Assembly: GCA_012103455.1 (NCBI GenBank)
Contig: WLWT01000001.1
Location: 1,350,001 to 1,414,000 of the forward strand
DNA: 64,000 nt
Reading direction: 5' to 3'
DNA from: Gammaproteobacteria bacterium
GTDB taxonomy: Bacteria; Pseudomonadota; Gammaproteobacteria; HK1
Shown: positions 8,003 to 17,240 of the stretch, piece by piece
How the letters are laid out: each line of letters begins with the position of its first letter
Numbering within the stretch: position 1 is the stretch's first letter
Made by a program: the position numbers and the translations under genes
The notes under the pieces: model-generated
Database searches by the model: none
The model's input: only the letters and a program-made list of their open reading frames with translations
What the model was told of the DNA's origin: nothing

Positions 8003-8140
8003 CGTGCTTGTATCGCCTGGCCAGTCTCGTTTCGCGTTGCAGTCAGAGTGTAATGGATTTTCACGGCGAACCAAAAAATACGCGGCCATGGATGGTTGTG
8101 CGCCCTAGGGCGCGGATCATCGAAGCTGAACTCGTGCGGC

Positions 8141-8830
8141 TCACCCGCGTTCCATCAGTTTTCGCCAAGTCTCCAAATCAGGTACCCGCAGGTGAAAATT
8201 CCGCTGCTTGACGTAGCCCATGGAGGCGTTGGGCTCTTCGCCGTAGTGATGACCCGGATATAGAACAGTCTGGTCCGGCAGATCAGCCAGTTTGCACAAT
8301 GACGCATGCATGTCGTCAATATTGGATCCTGGCAGATCGACACGGCCACAACCCTGCACGAACAAGGTATCGCCGGAGACCAAGGTATCTTTTATGCGAA
8401 AACACTGTGAGCCAGGCGTATGTCCTGGGGTGTGAAGAAACTCGATTTCTATCTCACCCACGCGCATTGTGTCGCCGGTATCCACCACGGCTAAATCGCT
8501 ATCTTGCAGGCCGGTGACTTGCTTAAGTCCGTCCGCCTCGTGTTTGTTGACATACACTTTCATGCCGGTGTCTTCCAGCAGATGAGCGACACCTTCGATA
8601 CGGTGGCCTCTGATCGAGCCACCGCAATGATCCGCATGATAGTGGGTCACTAAAGCGCCCACCGGATTCAAATCCTGGCCGCGTACGTGTTCCAGCAGCC
8701 CGTTAATATCCCAGGCCGGATCGATGAGGACCACATCACGGGTGGAGGCAGAGCCGATAACATAAACGAAGTTTTGCATCGGTCCGATTTGAATTTGTTG
8801 CAATATGAGTTCGGATAGTTGTTCGCTCAT
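8141..8830 (-). CDS. MBL-fold metallo-hydrolase (glyoxalase II-like)
   Basis: 229 residues with the zinc-binding motif THYHADH at 62-68, a later HTPGSQCF histidine motif and the conserved SGDTLFVQGCGR segment. It resembles hydroxyacylglutathione hydrolase-like or persulfide-dioxygenase-type MBL proteins. The start ATG lies 4 bases after the stop of the HEAT-repeat gene, whose end AAAAAAGGTAA provides the ribosome binding site, so the pair is translationally coupled. Confidence 0.85.
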   Translation of the reverse strand: MSEQLSELILQQIQIGPMQNFVYVIGSASTRDVVLIDPAWDINGLLEHVRGQDLNPVGALVTHYHADHCGGSIRGHRIEGVAHLLEDTGMKVYVNKHEADGLKQVTGLQDSDLAVVDTGDTMRVGEIEIEFLHTPGHTPGSQCFRIKDTLVSGDTLFVQGCGRVDLPGSNIDDMHASLCKLADLPDQTVLYPGHHYGEEPNASMGYVKQRNFHLRVPDLETWRKLMERG

Positions 8831-8834
8831 CGGG

Positions 8835-9242
8835 TTACCTTTTTTCGCTGGGTTTACCGTTCAGGATGCGCCGCGCGGTATCGTGAATATCGCCGCTACT
8901 ATTGTTCCGCTCGGAGCCGTCGCTTAGAACCTGCTGAGCCATTTGTTCAGCGATGGCGGGATTCAGGGTTTGTAGCACCTCCAGAGCGGCTACCCGCACG
9001 CTCTGTGCATTCGCGTTCAACAGGCGCACAGCGGTGGTAACACCGGTACCATCGCTGTCGTCACCGGCCCAATGAATGCAACTCAGCGCCCAGAACCGTA
9101 TCACTTCTTTTTGTTTTTCGTCGCCGGCGATGGCGGCTAGATCCCGCACGCAGGCGGTGCCCCGTTCGCGGGCCATGGCCATCGCCTTGTAGGGTGGGTA
9201 TTGCCCGCTCTTGAGTTCTGTCATGAATTCTTCGGTGTTCAT
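8835..9242 (-). CDS. HEAT-repeat-like small protein
   Basis: 135 residues from ATG 9242 (MNTEEFMTELKSGQYPPYK). All-helical sequence with HEAT-like repeats (VIRFWALSCIHWAG, VRVAALEVLQTLNPAIAE). The miniature element B ends 3 bases before the ATG, and its terminal AGAGGTG is the only Shine-Dalgarno candidate, at good spacing. A GTG inside the element could add three residues. The native promoter has been displaced by the element. Function unknown. Confidence 0.7.
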   Translation of the reverse strand: MNTEEFMTELKSGQYPPYKAMAMARERGTACVRDLAAIAGDEKQKEVIRFWALSCIHWAGDDSDGTGVTTAVRLLNANAQSVRVAALEVLQTLNPAIAEQMAQQVLSDGSERNNSSGDIHDTARRILNGKPSEKR

Positions 9243-9245
9243 GAT

Positions 9246-9385
9246 GGGCACCTCTAAAAATGCACTTTTTCCGCGATTGCGGCGTCAGCTCCGTGCTCGA
9301 ATCCTCATGTATCACCTATACACTGCGGTTCTGCGCGCGGTGCTTCCTTGCACTCACGAAAAAATTACTATTTTTAGCGGCGCCC
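9246..9385 (-). mobile_element. 140-bp MITE, copy B (TSD TGAT)
   Basis: An intact copy opposite in orientation to copy A, flanked by the 4-bp direct repeat TGAT (9242-9245 and 9386-9389). It sits between the HEAT-like gene and the thioesterase gene. One end reads as the leader of the former; the other supplies the last codons and TAA of the latter. Confidence 0.88.
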
Positions 9386-9808
9386 TGATGTCTTTTGCGG
9401 GGTATTGGCCAGTTTGTAGGTAACAAGGCCTTTGGCCACTAAATCGCCCTGTTCATCCAGTACTTCTACATCAATGACAGTAATCGAGCTACCACGGCGC
9501 ACGACTTTTGCTTGCGCCACTAAATCGCTGACGGCGCCCTTCAGAAAATTCACCTGCATAGCCACGGTCGCGCCCCGCGCACCCTCGGCAATGTCCTCGA
9601 ACGACCATGCCGCCGCCGTGCCGGCTTTGTCTATGAGTGCCGCTAATACGCCGCCGTGAATGAGATCATCGCCTCTGGACAATTCCCCGCGGTAGGGTAA
9701 CCGTACCCGGCAGTAGCCATCTTCTACATGTTCCAACTGGCAGCGGAGTATCTCGCCAAAACCTTGTCCGAGTAAGCGCTTTTCAAAAGCCTTGAAATCG
9801 CGTGCCAT
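9374..9808 (-). CDS. PaaI-type hotdog thioesterase
   Basis: About 144 residues from ATG 9808, which lies 4 bases after the hydrolase stop. The hotdog family signature is HGGVLAALIDKAGTAAAW (about residues 51-68), followed by VAMQVNFLKGA and a C-terminal beta strand (DLVAKGLVTYKLA). The last residues (SGRR and TAA) are supplied by MITE B, so the native tail is replaced by a few codons. The family hydrolyses acyl- or aryl-CoA thioesters. It likely forms an operon with the alpha/beta hydrolase upstream. Confidence 0.85.
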   Translation of the reverse strand: MARDFKAFEKRLLGQGFGEILRCQLEHVEDGYCRVRLPYRGELSRGDDLIHGGVLAALIDKAGTAAAWSFEDIAEGARGATVAMQVNFLKGAVSDLVAQAKVVRRGSSITVIDVEVLDEQGDLVAKGLVTYKLANTPQKTSGRR

Positions 9809-9812
9809 GGTA

Positions 9813-10790
9813 TTAGCCCTGGCCGGCATGAGCACTGAGATAACCGCTCACCGCATCCAGAAAACCTTGGGTATTTTGCGAATGCACGTTGTGGCCACAC
9901 GCCGGCACGGTAACCAATTGTCCTTGGGGTAATGTTTCAGTGAATCGTACGGCCGCTTCGGGTGTCAGAATGGTGGATGTTTCTCCGCGCACTACTAGCA
10001 CCGGCAGATCAAGCGTAGCTACATTTTCAAGGGTGAGCTTATGTCCACCGCCCCGCTCCGTGAGGCCGAGTTTTCTAGGGGCGCGATCGCATTTGCTGAC
10101 GTATTTGCCGTCTATGCGCTGAAATAAGTTGTATCGCACGGTGCGTTCTATATGTTCCTGGCTTCTGTACGGATCGTATTGACGCACGTTGGCAACGAAT
10201 GCATCGATATCATCAAACTCTTCGTTGTCGGCGATAAAACTGCCGATGATCATGCGGCCACGTGCCGAAATTTCGGGGCCTATATCGATAATCACCAACG
10301 CTTTGGCGGCGTTCTGGTCGGATAATGCCATCACCAATGTGTTGCGCCCGCCCATGGAGTGACCCATGACAATGGGTTGATCGATATTCATGGCTCGCAT
10401 CAATGCAACGGCGTCAGCGGCCATTTCCTCGGTGCTATAAGCGCAATCCCGTGCCCATTCGCTGTCGCCATGACCGCGCTGGTCCGGCACTACTACGCGA
10501 TAGTGTCGAGCGAGATGAAGACTGACTAAATCCCAGGAATGAGCCGACTGATGGTTACCGTGCAAACAAAAAACCGGCGGCGCATCCAAGGGGCCCCAGT
10601 CCAACACGTTAAAGCGCATATGGCGTGCCACCACATTGCGCGAGGTGTAGCGGACATTCTCGTTGAACTGAATACCGAGATCGCGGGCACTTTGGCACAA
10701 GCTTCGGAACTCGCCGCCGCCCGTCATATCGAGCGGTTCGGTACCAGTGGCGAAGGCATTGAGATTCATCGTTTTACCATCCGAATGCAT
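9813..10790 (-). CDS. Alpha/beta-fold hydrolase
   Basis: 325 residues from ATG 10790; ATG 10769 is an alternative. The nucleophile elbow GHSMGG has Ser145. The oxyanion motif is LHGNHQSAHSWD. The acid is in the VRGETSTILTPEAA loop and the catalytic histidine in CGHNVHSQN. The core RYTSRNVVARHMRFNVLDWG is typical of ester or C-C bond hydrolases. It is followed directly by a thioesterase gene, consistent with catabolism of a CoA-linked acid. Substrate unknown. Confidence 0.87.
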   Translation of the reverse strand: MHSDGKTMNLNAFATGTEPLDMTGGGEFRSLCQSARDLGIQFNENVRYTSRNVVARHMRFNVLDWGPLDAPPVFCLHGNHQSAHSWDLVSLHLARHYRVVVPDQRGHGDSEWARDCAYSTEEMAADAVALMRAMNIDQPIVMGHSMGGRNTLVMALSDQNAAKALVIIDIGPEISARGRMIIGSFIADNEEFDDIDAFVANVRQYDPYRSQEHIERTVRYNLFQRIDGKYVSKCDRAPRKLGLTERGGGHKLTLENVATLDLPVLVVRGETSTILTPEAAVRFTETLPQGQLVTVPACGHNVHSQNTQGFLDAVSGYLSAHAGQG

Positions 10791-11001
10791 AGCGCTCGCG
10801 GCGCACCTCGGCGGCGCCGCGAAGGGTTCGAGTATTAGGGTTAACGCCGGTTGCCGCCACGCCGGTGCTGATGGCGTAGGGGCCTACGTGCAACATGCGG
10901 GTGCCGGCAGCCACGCAATAGTGGCGGCCGGCGGCGACGATGCCGTGTTGGCCGGTGATTTCCGATCTGTGGGTCACGCTCTCCGGGCTCTCCGGGTGCA
11001 C
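10774..11001 (-). pseudogene. Gamma-glutamyltransferase-like N-terminal fragment
   Basis: The minus-strand frame includes SEITGQHGIVAAGRHYCVAA then GTRMLHVGPYAISTGVAATG. This matches the start of the gamma-glutamyltransferase family pattern (GxxGVVAAxHxLAxxAGxxMLxxGGNAVDAxVAA), with the NAVDA core mutated. No catalytic domain follows. It looks like a short leftover of a lost gene. Confidence 0.4.
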
Positions 11002-11102
11002 AAAGCAGCTTATCGTAGCACTAGAGCACCTCGGCCCCTGATGGGCCGGAAGAGAACATCACAGTATGATTGAAGGTTACCAATGAAATCCTGGAGACGC
11101 CG

Positions 11103-12467
11103 ATGACTACTAGAGCGATTTGGCGCGGTGTGTTTTACGCTCTATTGCTGACTGCCGGAAATCTTGCCGCGCCAGTTGCCGCCGCGGTAAGCATAGTTGA
11201 TGTCACGCTTAAGCTCATCGCCCATGATCTCACCGCCCCGGTCCACCTTGAAGCCGTCCCAGGAAATCCTAGGTCGCGGGTAATCGTTGAGCAAACGGGG
11301 ATCGTGCACCGCCTTGATGAAAACAACACTTTGCACCGCGCGGCCGTACTCGATCTGCGTCCCCGTCTGGTCGAGCTATTGCGAGGTTTTGACGAGCGGG
11401 GCTTATTGGGTTTCGCGTTTCATCCGGACTTTGCGCAAAACGGCCAGTTCTATGTGACCTACACGGCACCCCTTCGCCCCGGTGCGCCTAGCGGCTGGAA
11501 CTACACTCGCAGGGTCTCAGAGTTTACTGTGGACGACCCTTCCAACCCCACCACCGAACTGGGCACCGAGCGCGTACTCCTGGAACTCGACTGGCCCAGC
11601 CGCAAACACAACGGTGGCGGCCTAGCTTTTGGCCCAGACGGTTATCTCTACATCGGCTTTGGCGATGGTGGCGGTGTTCATGGTGTCGGCAAAGAGGTGT
11701 TAAACGATGCCTTCAACGTGCCGCCGGTGCGCAGGCACTGGGATGCGCAGGCACAGGATACAACCACCTGGTTCGGCAGTATCTTACGCATCGACGTCAA
11801 CCGTGGCTTCCCCGGCTACGCTATTCCCCGCACCAATCCATTCAAAGGTGTGCACGGGCGCCCCGAGATCTACGCCTGGGGTTTTCGTAATCCTTACCGC
11901 ATCAGTTTTGATCGCGCGGGCACGGGGGATTTTTTTGTCACCGCCATCGCCGAGACCTTATGGGAGGCGGTATACCGCGTGCGCGGCCCCGGCAATTTCG
12001 GCTGGCCCATTTGGGAAGGATTTCACTGCTTTTCACGGATCACGCCGCTGTCCCCACCGAAGAACTGTCCTCGTATCGGTGCGCAAGGTGAAGTCATTCA
12101 ATTCCCTATCATCGAATATCCGAATATGAGCGTGCTGCGCAAAGGTGCGCCCGCTGGATTATTTGGCAAAGGCACCGCCGTGGTAGGCGGTGTTCTCTAC
12201 CGGGGCGGCGCCATCGCTGATCTGAAAAGCAATTTTATCCTAGGCGATTGGAGCCAGGATTTTCGCAAACCCTCCGGACAACTCTGGCGGGCTTCGCCCA
12301 CCTCGCGATGGGGCGAGCCCTGGAAGCTCGAACCCTTGTTAACCCTGAACACGCGGATCATCAGTGTCAGCCAAGACGCGGATGGTGAAATTTACGTGCT
12401 GACTTCCGATGAGTTTGGCCCGTTTGGGGTAAGCGGTAAGGTTTTTAAATTGCTCCCCGGTCAGTAG
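11103..12467 (+). CDS. PQQ-dependent sugar dehydrogenase-like beta-propeller protein, exported
   Basis: 454 residues from ATG 11103, with GGAG upstream; the longer frame to 11070 adds no signal. The N-terminus is a signal peptide (FYALLLTAGNLAAPVAAA). The body is a glucose/sorbosone dehydrogenase (HIP-like) propeller: RGLLGFAFHPDF, NGGGLAFGPDGYLYIGFGDG and EIYAWGFRNPYRISFD. The family oxidises sugars in the periplasm using PQQ, but many members are uncharacterised. Monocistronic, with MITE C 11 bp after the stop. Confidence 0.85.
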   Translation: MTTRAIWRGVFYALLLTAGNLAAPVAAAVSIVDVTLKLIAHDLTAPVHLEAVPGNPRSRVIVEQTGIVHRLDENNTLHRAAVLDLRPRLVELLRGFDERGLLGFAFHPDFAQNGQFYVTYTAPLRPGAPSGWNYTRRVSEFTVDDPSNPTTELGTERVLLELDWPSRKHNGGGLAFGPDGYLYIGFGDGGGVHGVGKEVLNDAFNVPPVRRHWDAQAQDTTTWFGSILRIDVNRGFPGYAIPRTNPFKGVHGRPEIYAWGFRNPYRISFDRAGTGDFFVTAIAETLWEAVYRVRGPGNFGWPIWEGFHCFSRITPLSPPKNCPRIGAQGEVIQFPIIEYPNMSVLRKGAPAGLFGKGTAVVGGVLYRGGAIADLKSNFILGDWSQDFRKPSGQLWRASPTSRWGEPWKLEPLLTLNTRIISVSQDADGEIYVLTSDEFGPFGVSGKVFKLLPGQ

Positions 12468-12478
12468 CCGGGATTTAT

Positions 12479-12618
12479 GGGCGCCACTAAAAATAGTCAT
12501 TGTTTCGTGAGTGCAAGGAAGCACCGCGCGCGCAACCGCAGTGTGTAGGTGATACCTGAGGATTCGAGCACGGCGCTGACGCCGCAATCGCGGAAAAAGT
12601 GCATTTTTAGAGGTGCCC
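12479..12618 (+). mobile_element. 140-bp MITE, copy C
   Basis: Same orientation as copy A: starts GGGCGCCACTAAAAAT and ends ATTTTTAGAGGTGCCC. No clear target duplication. Twenty-seven bases separate it from IS630 copy 1; they contain a small AGAGG/CCTCT hairpin. Confidence 0.85.
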
Positions 12619-12645
12619 TTAACTAGAGAGGTGTAAGTCCTCTTA

Positions 12646-13752
12646 CTACTTCGGCAAAAGATTACCCGACACAAATTGATAAAATATGTTATAGTGATGC
12701 TATGAAAAAGACAGACGGTCGCTCACTGCCCCATTCCGCGCGAGAAGCCATCCGCAGGCACGCGGTTGCGAAGTGTTATCGGGTGAAAGCCCTGAAAAAG
12801 TAATTCAAGCCCTCGGATTCCATCGTTCTTGCATTGACGATTGCTTATCCAGGTATGAGCAAGGTGGTGGACAGGCGCTGTCCACCGGCAAGATCACGGG
12901 TCGCCCAAGAAATTTCCCGATGAATATGCGGATCGCTTACGTGAACGGGTTAAAACGAATCCGTTGCAATTGGATTTTCACGATGCCCTGTGGACGCGCT
13001 CGATGATTCAGATATGACTGAAAGACAAATTTGGCATCGAAGTCAGCGAGCGCTCGGTGGGCAATAGCCTGTCTCGTTTGGGGATGAGTGCGCAGCGCCC
13101 TCGATTTAAGGCATACGAGCAAGACCCTGATCAGGTTAAGGTATGGTTAAAAGAAACTTGGCCTGAAGTACAACAAGAAGCGAAAAGGCGCCGAGCGCGG
13201 GTCTATTTTGGCGACGAATCGACGATCCGGTCGGATTATCATCGTGGTACCACTTGGGGGGTACGGGGTGATACGCCGGTTGTAGCGAAAACGGGTCGGC
13301 GCTTTAGCGTGAATAGGCTGTCAGCCGTTTCGCCGAAGGGTCACCTGCGTTTCATGGTGAGCGAATCGCGGGTAACCGCAGACGTTTTTATCGACTTTCC
13401 AAGGCGTTTGCTGCACAACGCCAAGCGGATCGATCTATTGGGTTGTTGATGGCCATCCCATTCATCGAGCCAAGAAAGTGCAAGAATTTGTCCGCACTAG
13501 CCAAGGTAGGCTCACGTTAGTATGGTTACCGCCGTATTCACCGGAACTCAATCCTGATGAACGGGTATGGCATCACGTAAAAAGCCAACGAATTGGGCGG
13601 ACAGTGGTGGCTACAAAGGAGCAACGGGTGGCCTTGGCTCGTTCGGTGTTGCACTCACTGCAACACAATATGCAAATAATTAAACGGTTTTTCTATGAAA
13701 AGCATGTCAGATATATTCTGAATTGATGTCGGGTAATTTTTTTCCGAATTAG
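12646..13752 (+). mobile_element. IS630-family element, copy 1
   Basis: About 1107 bp between TA dinucleotides (12644-12645 and 13753-13754), as expected for IS630 target-site duplication. The imperfect terminal inverted repeats start CTACTTCGG and end CCGAATTAG. It truncates the tcA gene at its 3' side. It is the most degraded of the three copies. Confidence 0.88.
12702..13726 (+). pseudogene. IS630-family transposase, copy 1 (frameshifted)
   Basis: Compared with copies 2 and 3 there is a one-base loss near 12769 (GTTGCGAAGTG versus GTTGCGCAAGTA) and an insertion near 13430, so this copy is dead. It also carries the in-frame TGA shared by all copies (13015-13017). DDE-domain pieces (YFGDESTIRSDYHRGTTWG and YSPELNPDE) remain readable. 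Confidence 0.85.
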
Positions 13753-13754
13753 TA

Positions 13755-16128
13755 ACTGAAGTTGTTGGGGATTAATGGGAGTAGCTAACAGAGGAACATT
13801 CAAGGGTTCGCCGTCGATATTGAGCCAATGACGCAAATTGTGCAGTCTTTCCTCAATAGTTTGGTAAAGTGCCAGTAGTTCCTCATTGGTGGGAGGTCGG
13901 AAATCTGACTCACTCACATTTTCTAAAGTGGGGTCGTTCCAGTCGCTAGCAGTCAGTATCTCCAACTGTTGGGCAAATTCTTCTCGGAAGAAGTTTTTGG
14001 CAACAACATAGCACATTTTTGCTTGCTGCAAAGTTTCTTGGGTCTCTTGACGATAAGCGTCATCTCCTTGAGAGAGTAAATGCTCCAAGGAATGACGGAT
14101 AGTGGCCTGTTGATAGTGAATGGGGTTTCTGACGGCTTCGCGATCGGGATCGGTAATACTGAAAATGCCATTGTTTGTCTGGTCCAAGATTAAGGGACGC
14201 ACTCCCCAGGGATTTCCTGGATTAGAGGGGTCATAAATACAACGGAGCCAACGCTTGGCTTGCTTGTAGTCGCCGTTGTCAGCATACTTAGAGGCTAGGA
14301 GTGCGGGAATGTGATAAAAGACTTCCCAACCACAAAGCCCCATCGGTCCATCAAAATCAAACACATCTTTAGGTTTTGGTTCCAGGATGGGACTTAAGTC
14401 TTCATTACCTCCTGCTTTCTCAAGGAAGTTATCAACCCCAATTTCAGGATAGGATTGATTCACCAAAGAAAACAGAGGTCTGACTCCAGCGGGAAGGGGT
14501 AGGAGTTCTGGAACATTGCCTAATCCGGGTGAGACTAGATGAAAAATATGTCGATCACCTTCGTCTGTTGCGTCTGTCGCAACAAGATATGCCTCTTGTT
14601 TTCGAGTTCCTGATGATTCGAGGTACATGTAATCAGTTATAGTTTTTGTCAGTTGATAATTAATGACTGGCTGTGCCCAGGCCTCATAACTATCACAAAC
14701 TCCCATAGATTCATAGTCGAAAGTAAGCTTTACATTAATTTCCGTTGTAAGCTGATCTTTCATATCAATGACAAAAGGCGGAGGGATATGTATTCTATGA
14801 TAACGAGAAAAGTTGGGGGCGTTGCTCTCTTCAAACGTTGTACTGCAATCTTCTTTGTCTATTTGAAGGCCATTGAGATAAACTTCATATCTAACATTTT
14901 CTACTGAACTAGTGATTTTGTTACTTCCTGATGACCTATGGAAAAGAATTCGAGCGGTTTTAACCTCTATTTTTAGCCGCTTACCCTGATCTAAGAGTGA
15001 ATAATGCACGTCAATAAACTTATATAAGCTTGCACCACTGTCAATGTTCACATAGTAACCTGAAACTATCATTTGGGGCTTAGCATTTATCTTGTTTTGT
15101 GAGGGCGAAATCAGTCTTTGAGGTTCATCTTTAGCATATAAGCTTTGAGTCCCTTTGTATCCAATGAGTTCAGGAGGGATAGGAGTGACTCGGTTAGTCT
15201 CAGACACCATTGCGTCTGTTTGACTAATCTCAAACAGAAACCTATCTTTATCTTTTTCAACCGTAAAAAACAAGTTAATCTTACCCTCCTGTAAATTCGC
15301 TTGGTAAATAGTCGGCTCAATGGGTTGATCAGAAGTCAGTTTACCAACAATATCCTGAGACATAGAAGGTGTAAACGGTTCTCCAAAACTTCCATCCACT
15401 CCTTGTCTTGTATACCGAGGAATCAGATGATATTTCGTCTCTTGTCCATCTTCACTACGCCGTTCCTCTAGCTCAAACCACAACAGGAATAAGCGATTCC
15501 AGGCATAAGCAGGGTGAATGCCAAATACTGTCTGATTAGTTGCGGGTAAATCTATCCGTTTCCATTCTCCCCACTGGGTAGCTTGAGGATTTTTTTCGTT
15601 CAACTCCTCCACATCTAGCTGCAGACGACGATAGTAATAAGTCATTTGAGACCAATTAGCTTTGGCGGTAAAGTAATAGTCGATATAGCTACCAAACTCA
15701 CTCAATTTTCGAACCTGACAAAAACCCGTTGGTTGCAGTTCGGTGAGACGCTGTAGCTCTTGCATATAGTTATACAGAGCAGTCTCAATCATGGTTTCAT
15801 CCAGATATCCCTGAGACAGATTTTGTTCAAAGGTCTTAAAAATCTCCGTTTTGTTGTAGCGCAGTTCCGGTTCAATATAGTTGCCTGGATGCAGTTTCAG
15901 TTTCTCATTGGCTTGCCAGACGCGATATTGTTGAGCGGTTTCCCATTCCTCCTTGAGAGCGTCTTTATCGGTAAAACCGCCTGATTCTATGTCTTCAAGC
16001 ATGCGATTAATGTATAATTGCACAGTGGCGTGGGCTTCAACGATATGGTTGGTGGGCACGGCAGAGGTAACATTGACATCCAGCAGCAGATAACTATAAA
16101 GGTCTTCAATGTTTTTAATCTAGTCTTT
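13755..16128 (-). pseudogene. Tc-toxin A subunit, middle segment (truncated both sides by IS630)
   Basis: About 790 codons of a TcA/TcdA-like insecticidal toxin. It opens with IKNIEDLYSYLLLDVNVTSA, directly continuing the N-terminal segment at 17241-20766 once IS630 copy 2 and one TA are removed; the join is in frame but meets a TAG. Typical TcA pieces follow: neuraminidase-like region, IYDPSNPGNPWGVRPL and LRHWLNIDGEPLNVPL. The frame ends inside IS630 copy 1, so the C-terminal channel and TcB-binding region (several hundred residues in the family) is missing. Base composition is clearly more AT-rich than the flanks, which suggests horizontal origin. Confidence 0.88.
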
Positions 16129-16130
16129 TA

Positions 16131-17238
16131 CTACTTCGGAAAAAAATTACCCGACACAAATTGATAAAATGTGTTATAGTGATGCTATGAAAAAGACAGA
16201 CGGTCGCTCACTGCCCCATTCCGCGCGAGAAGCCATCCGCAGGCACGCGGTTGCGCAAGTATTATCGGGTGAAAGCCCTGAAAAAGTAATTCAAGCCCTC
16301 GGATTTCATCGTTCTTGCATTGACGATTGGTTATCCAGATATGAGCAAGGTGGTGAACAGGCGCTGTCCACCGGCAAGATCACGGGCCGCCCAAGAAAGT
16401 GTCCCGATGAATATGCGGATCGCTTACGTGAACTAGTTAAAACGAATCCGTTGCAATTGGATTTTCACGATGCCTTGTGGACGCGCTCGATGATTCAGAT
16501 ATGACTGAAAGACAAATTCGGCATCGAGGTCAGCGAGCGCTCGGTGGGCAATAGCCTGTCTCGTTTGGGGATGAGTGCGCAGCGCCCTGGGTTTAAGGCA
16601 TACGAGCAAAACCCTGATCAGGTTAAGGTATGGTTAAGAGAAACTTGGCCTGAAGTACAACGAGAAGCGAAAAGGCGCCGAGCGCGGGTCTATTTTGGCG
16701 ACGAATCGACGATCCGGTCGGATTATCATCGTGGTACCACTTGGGGGGTACGGGGTGATACGCCGGTTGTAGCGAAAACGGGTCGGCGCTTTAGCGTGAA
16801 TAGGCTGTCAGCCGTTTCGCCGAAGGGTCACCTGCGTTTCATGGTAACCGAATCACGGGTAACCGCAGACGTTTTTATCGACTTTCTAAGGCGTTTGTTG
16901 CACAACGCCAAGCGATCGGTCTATTGGGTTGTTGATGGCCATCCAATTCATCGAGCCAAGAAGGTGCAAGAATTTGTCCGCACTAGCCAAGGTAAGCTCA
17001 CGTTAGTATGGTTACCGCCGTATTCACCGGAACTCAATCCTGATGAGCTAGTATGGCATCATGTAAAAAGCCAACGAATTGGGCGGACAGTGGTGGCTAC
17101 AAAGGAGCAACGGGTGGCCTTGGCTCGTTCGGTGTTGCACTCACTGCAACACAATACGCAAATAATTAAACGGTTTTTCTATGAAAAGCATGTCAGATAT
17201 ATTCTGAATTAATGTCGGGTAATTTTTTTCCGAATTAG
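16131..17238 (+). mobile_element. IS630-family element, copy 2
   Basis: About 1108 bp, flanked by TA at 16129-16130 and 17239-17240, inserted within tcA. Terminal repeats start CTACTTCGGAAAAAAATTAC and mirror at the other end. It is the best preserved copy: its only coding interruption is the in-frame TGA. Confidence 0.92.
16187..17212 (+). CDS. IS630-family transposase with in-frame UGA (copy 2)
   Basis: From ATG 16187 the frame runs 105 codons (helix-turn-helix part: RHAVAQVLSGESPEKVIQAL, ending RSMIQI), meets TGA at 16502-16504, then continues in the same frame (LKDKFGIEVSERSVGNSLSR) through the DDE catalytic domain (YFGDESTIRSD, VVDGHPIHRAKK, YSPELNPDELVW) to TAA. Total 341 positions, the family's usual length. 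The context ATA TGA CTG has a C after UGA, a leaky termination context. Because all three genomic copies share it, the stop preceded their spread. Either readthrough makes active transposase or another copy acts in trans. Confidence 0.75.
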
Positions 17239-17240
17239 TA

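Noticed and set aside
9280..9320. tRNA-like T-loop (GCTCGAATCC) inside the MITE
   Set aside because: No acceptor or anticodon stems can be formed around it. The same bases recur in every MITE copy as part of the element.
12620..12645. Hairpin AGAGG...CCTCT resembling a group II intron motif
   Set aside because: Only a 5-bp stem, no intron-encoded protein and no domain V nearby.
16502..16504. Selenocysteine at the IS630 UGA
   Set aside because: The position aligns with a non-redox residue in the helix-turn-helix to catalytic linker, and no hairpin of SECIS type follows at 16-37 bases.
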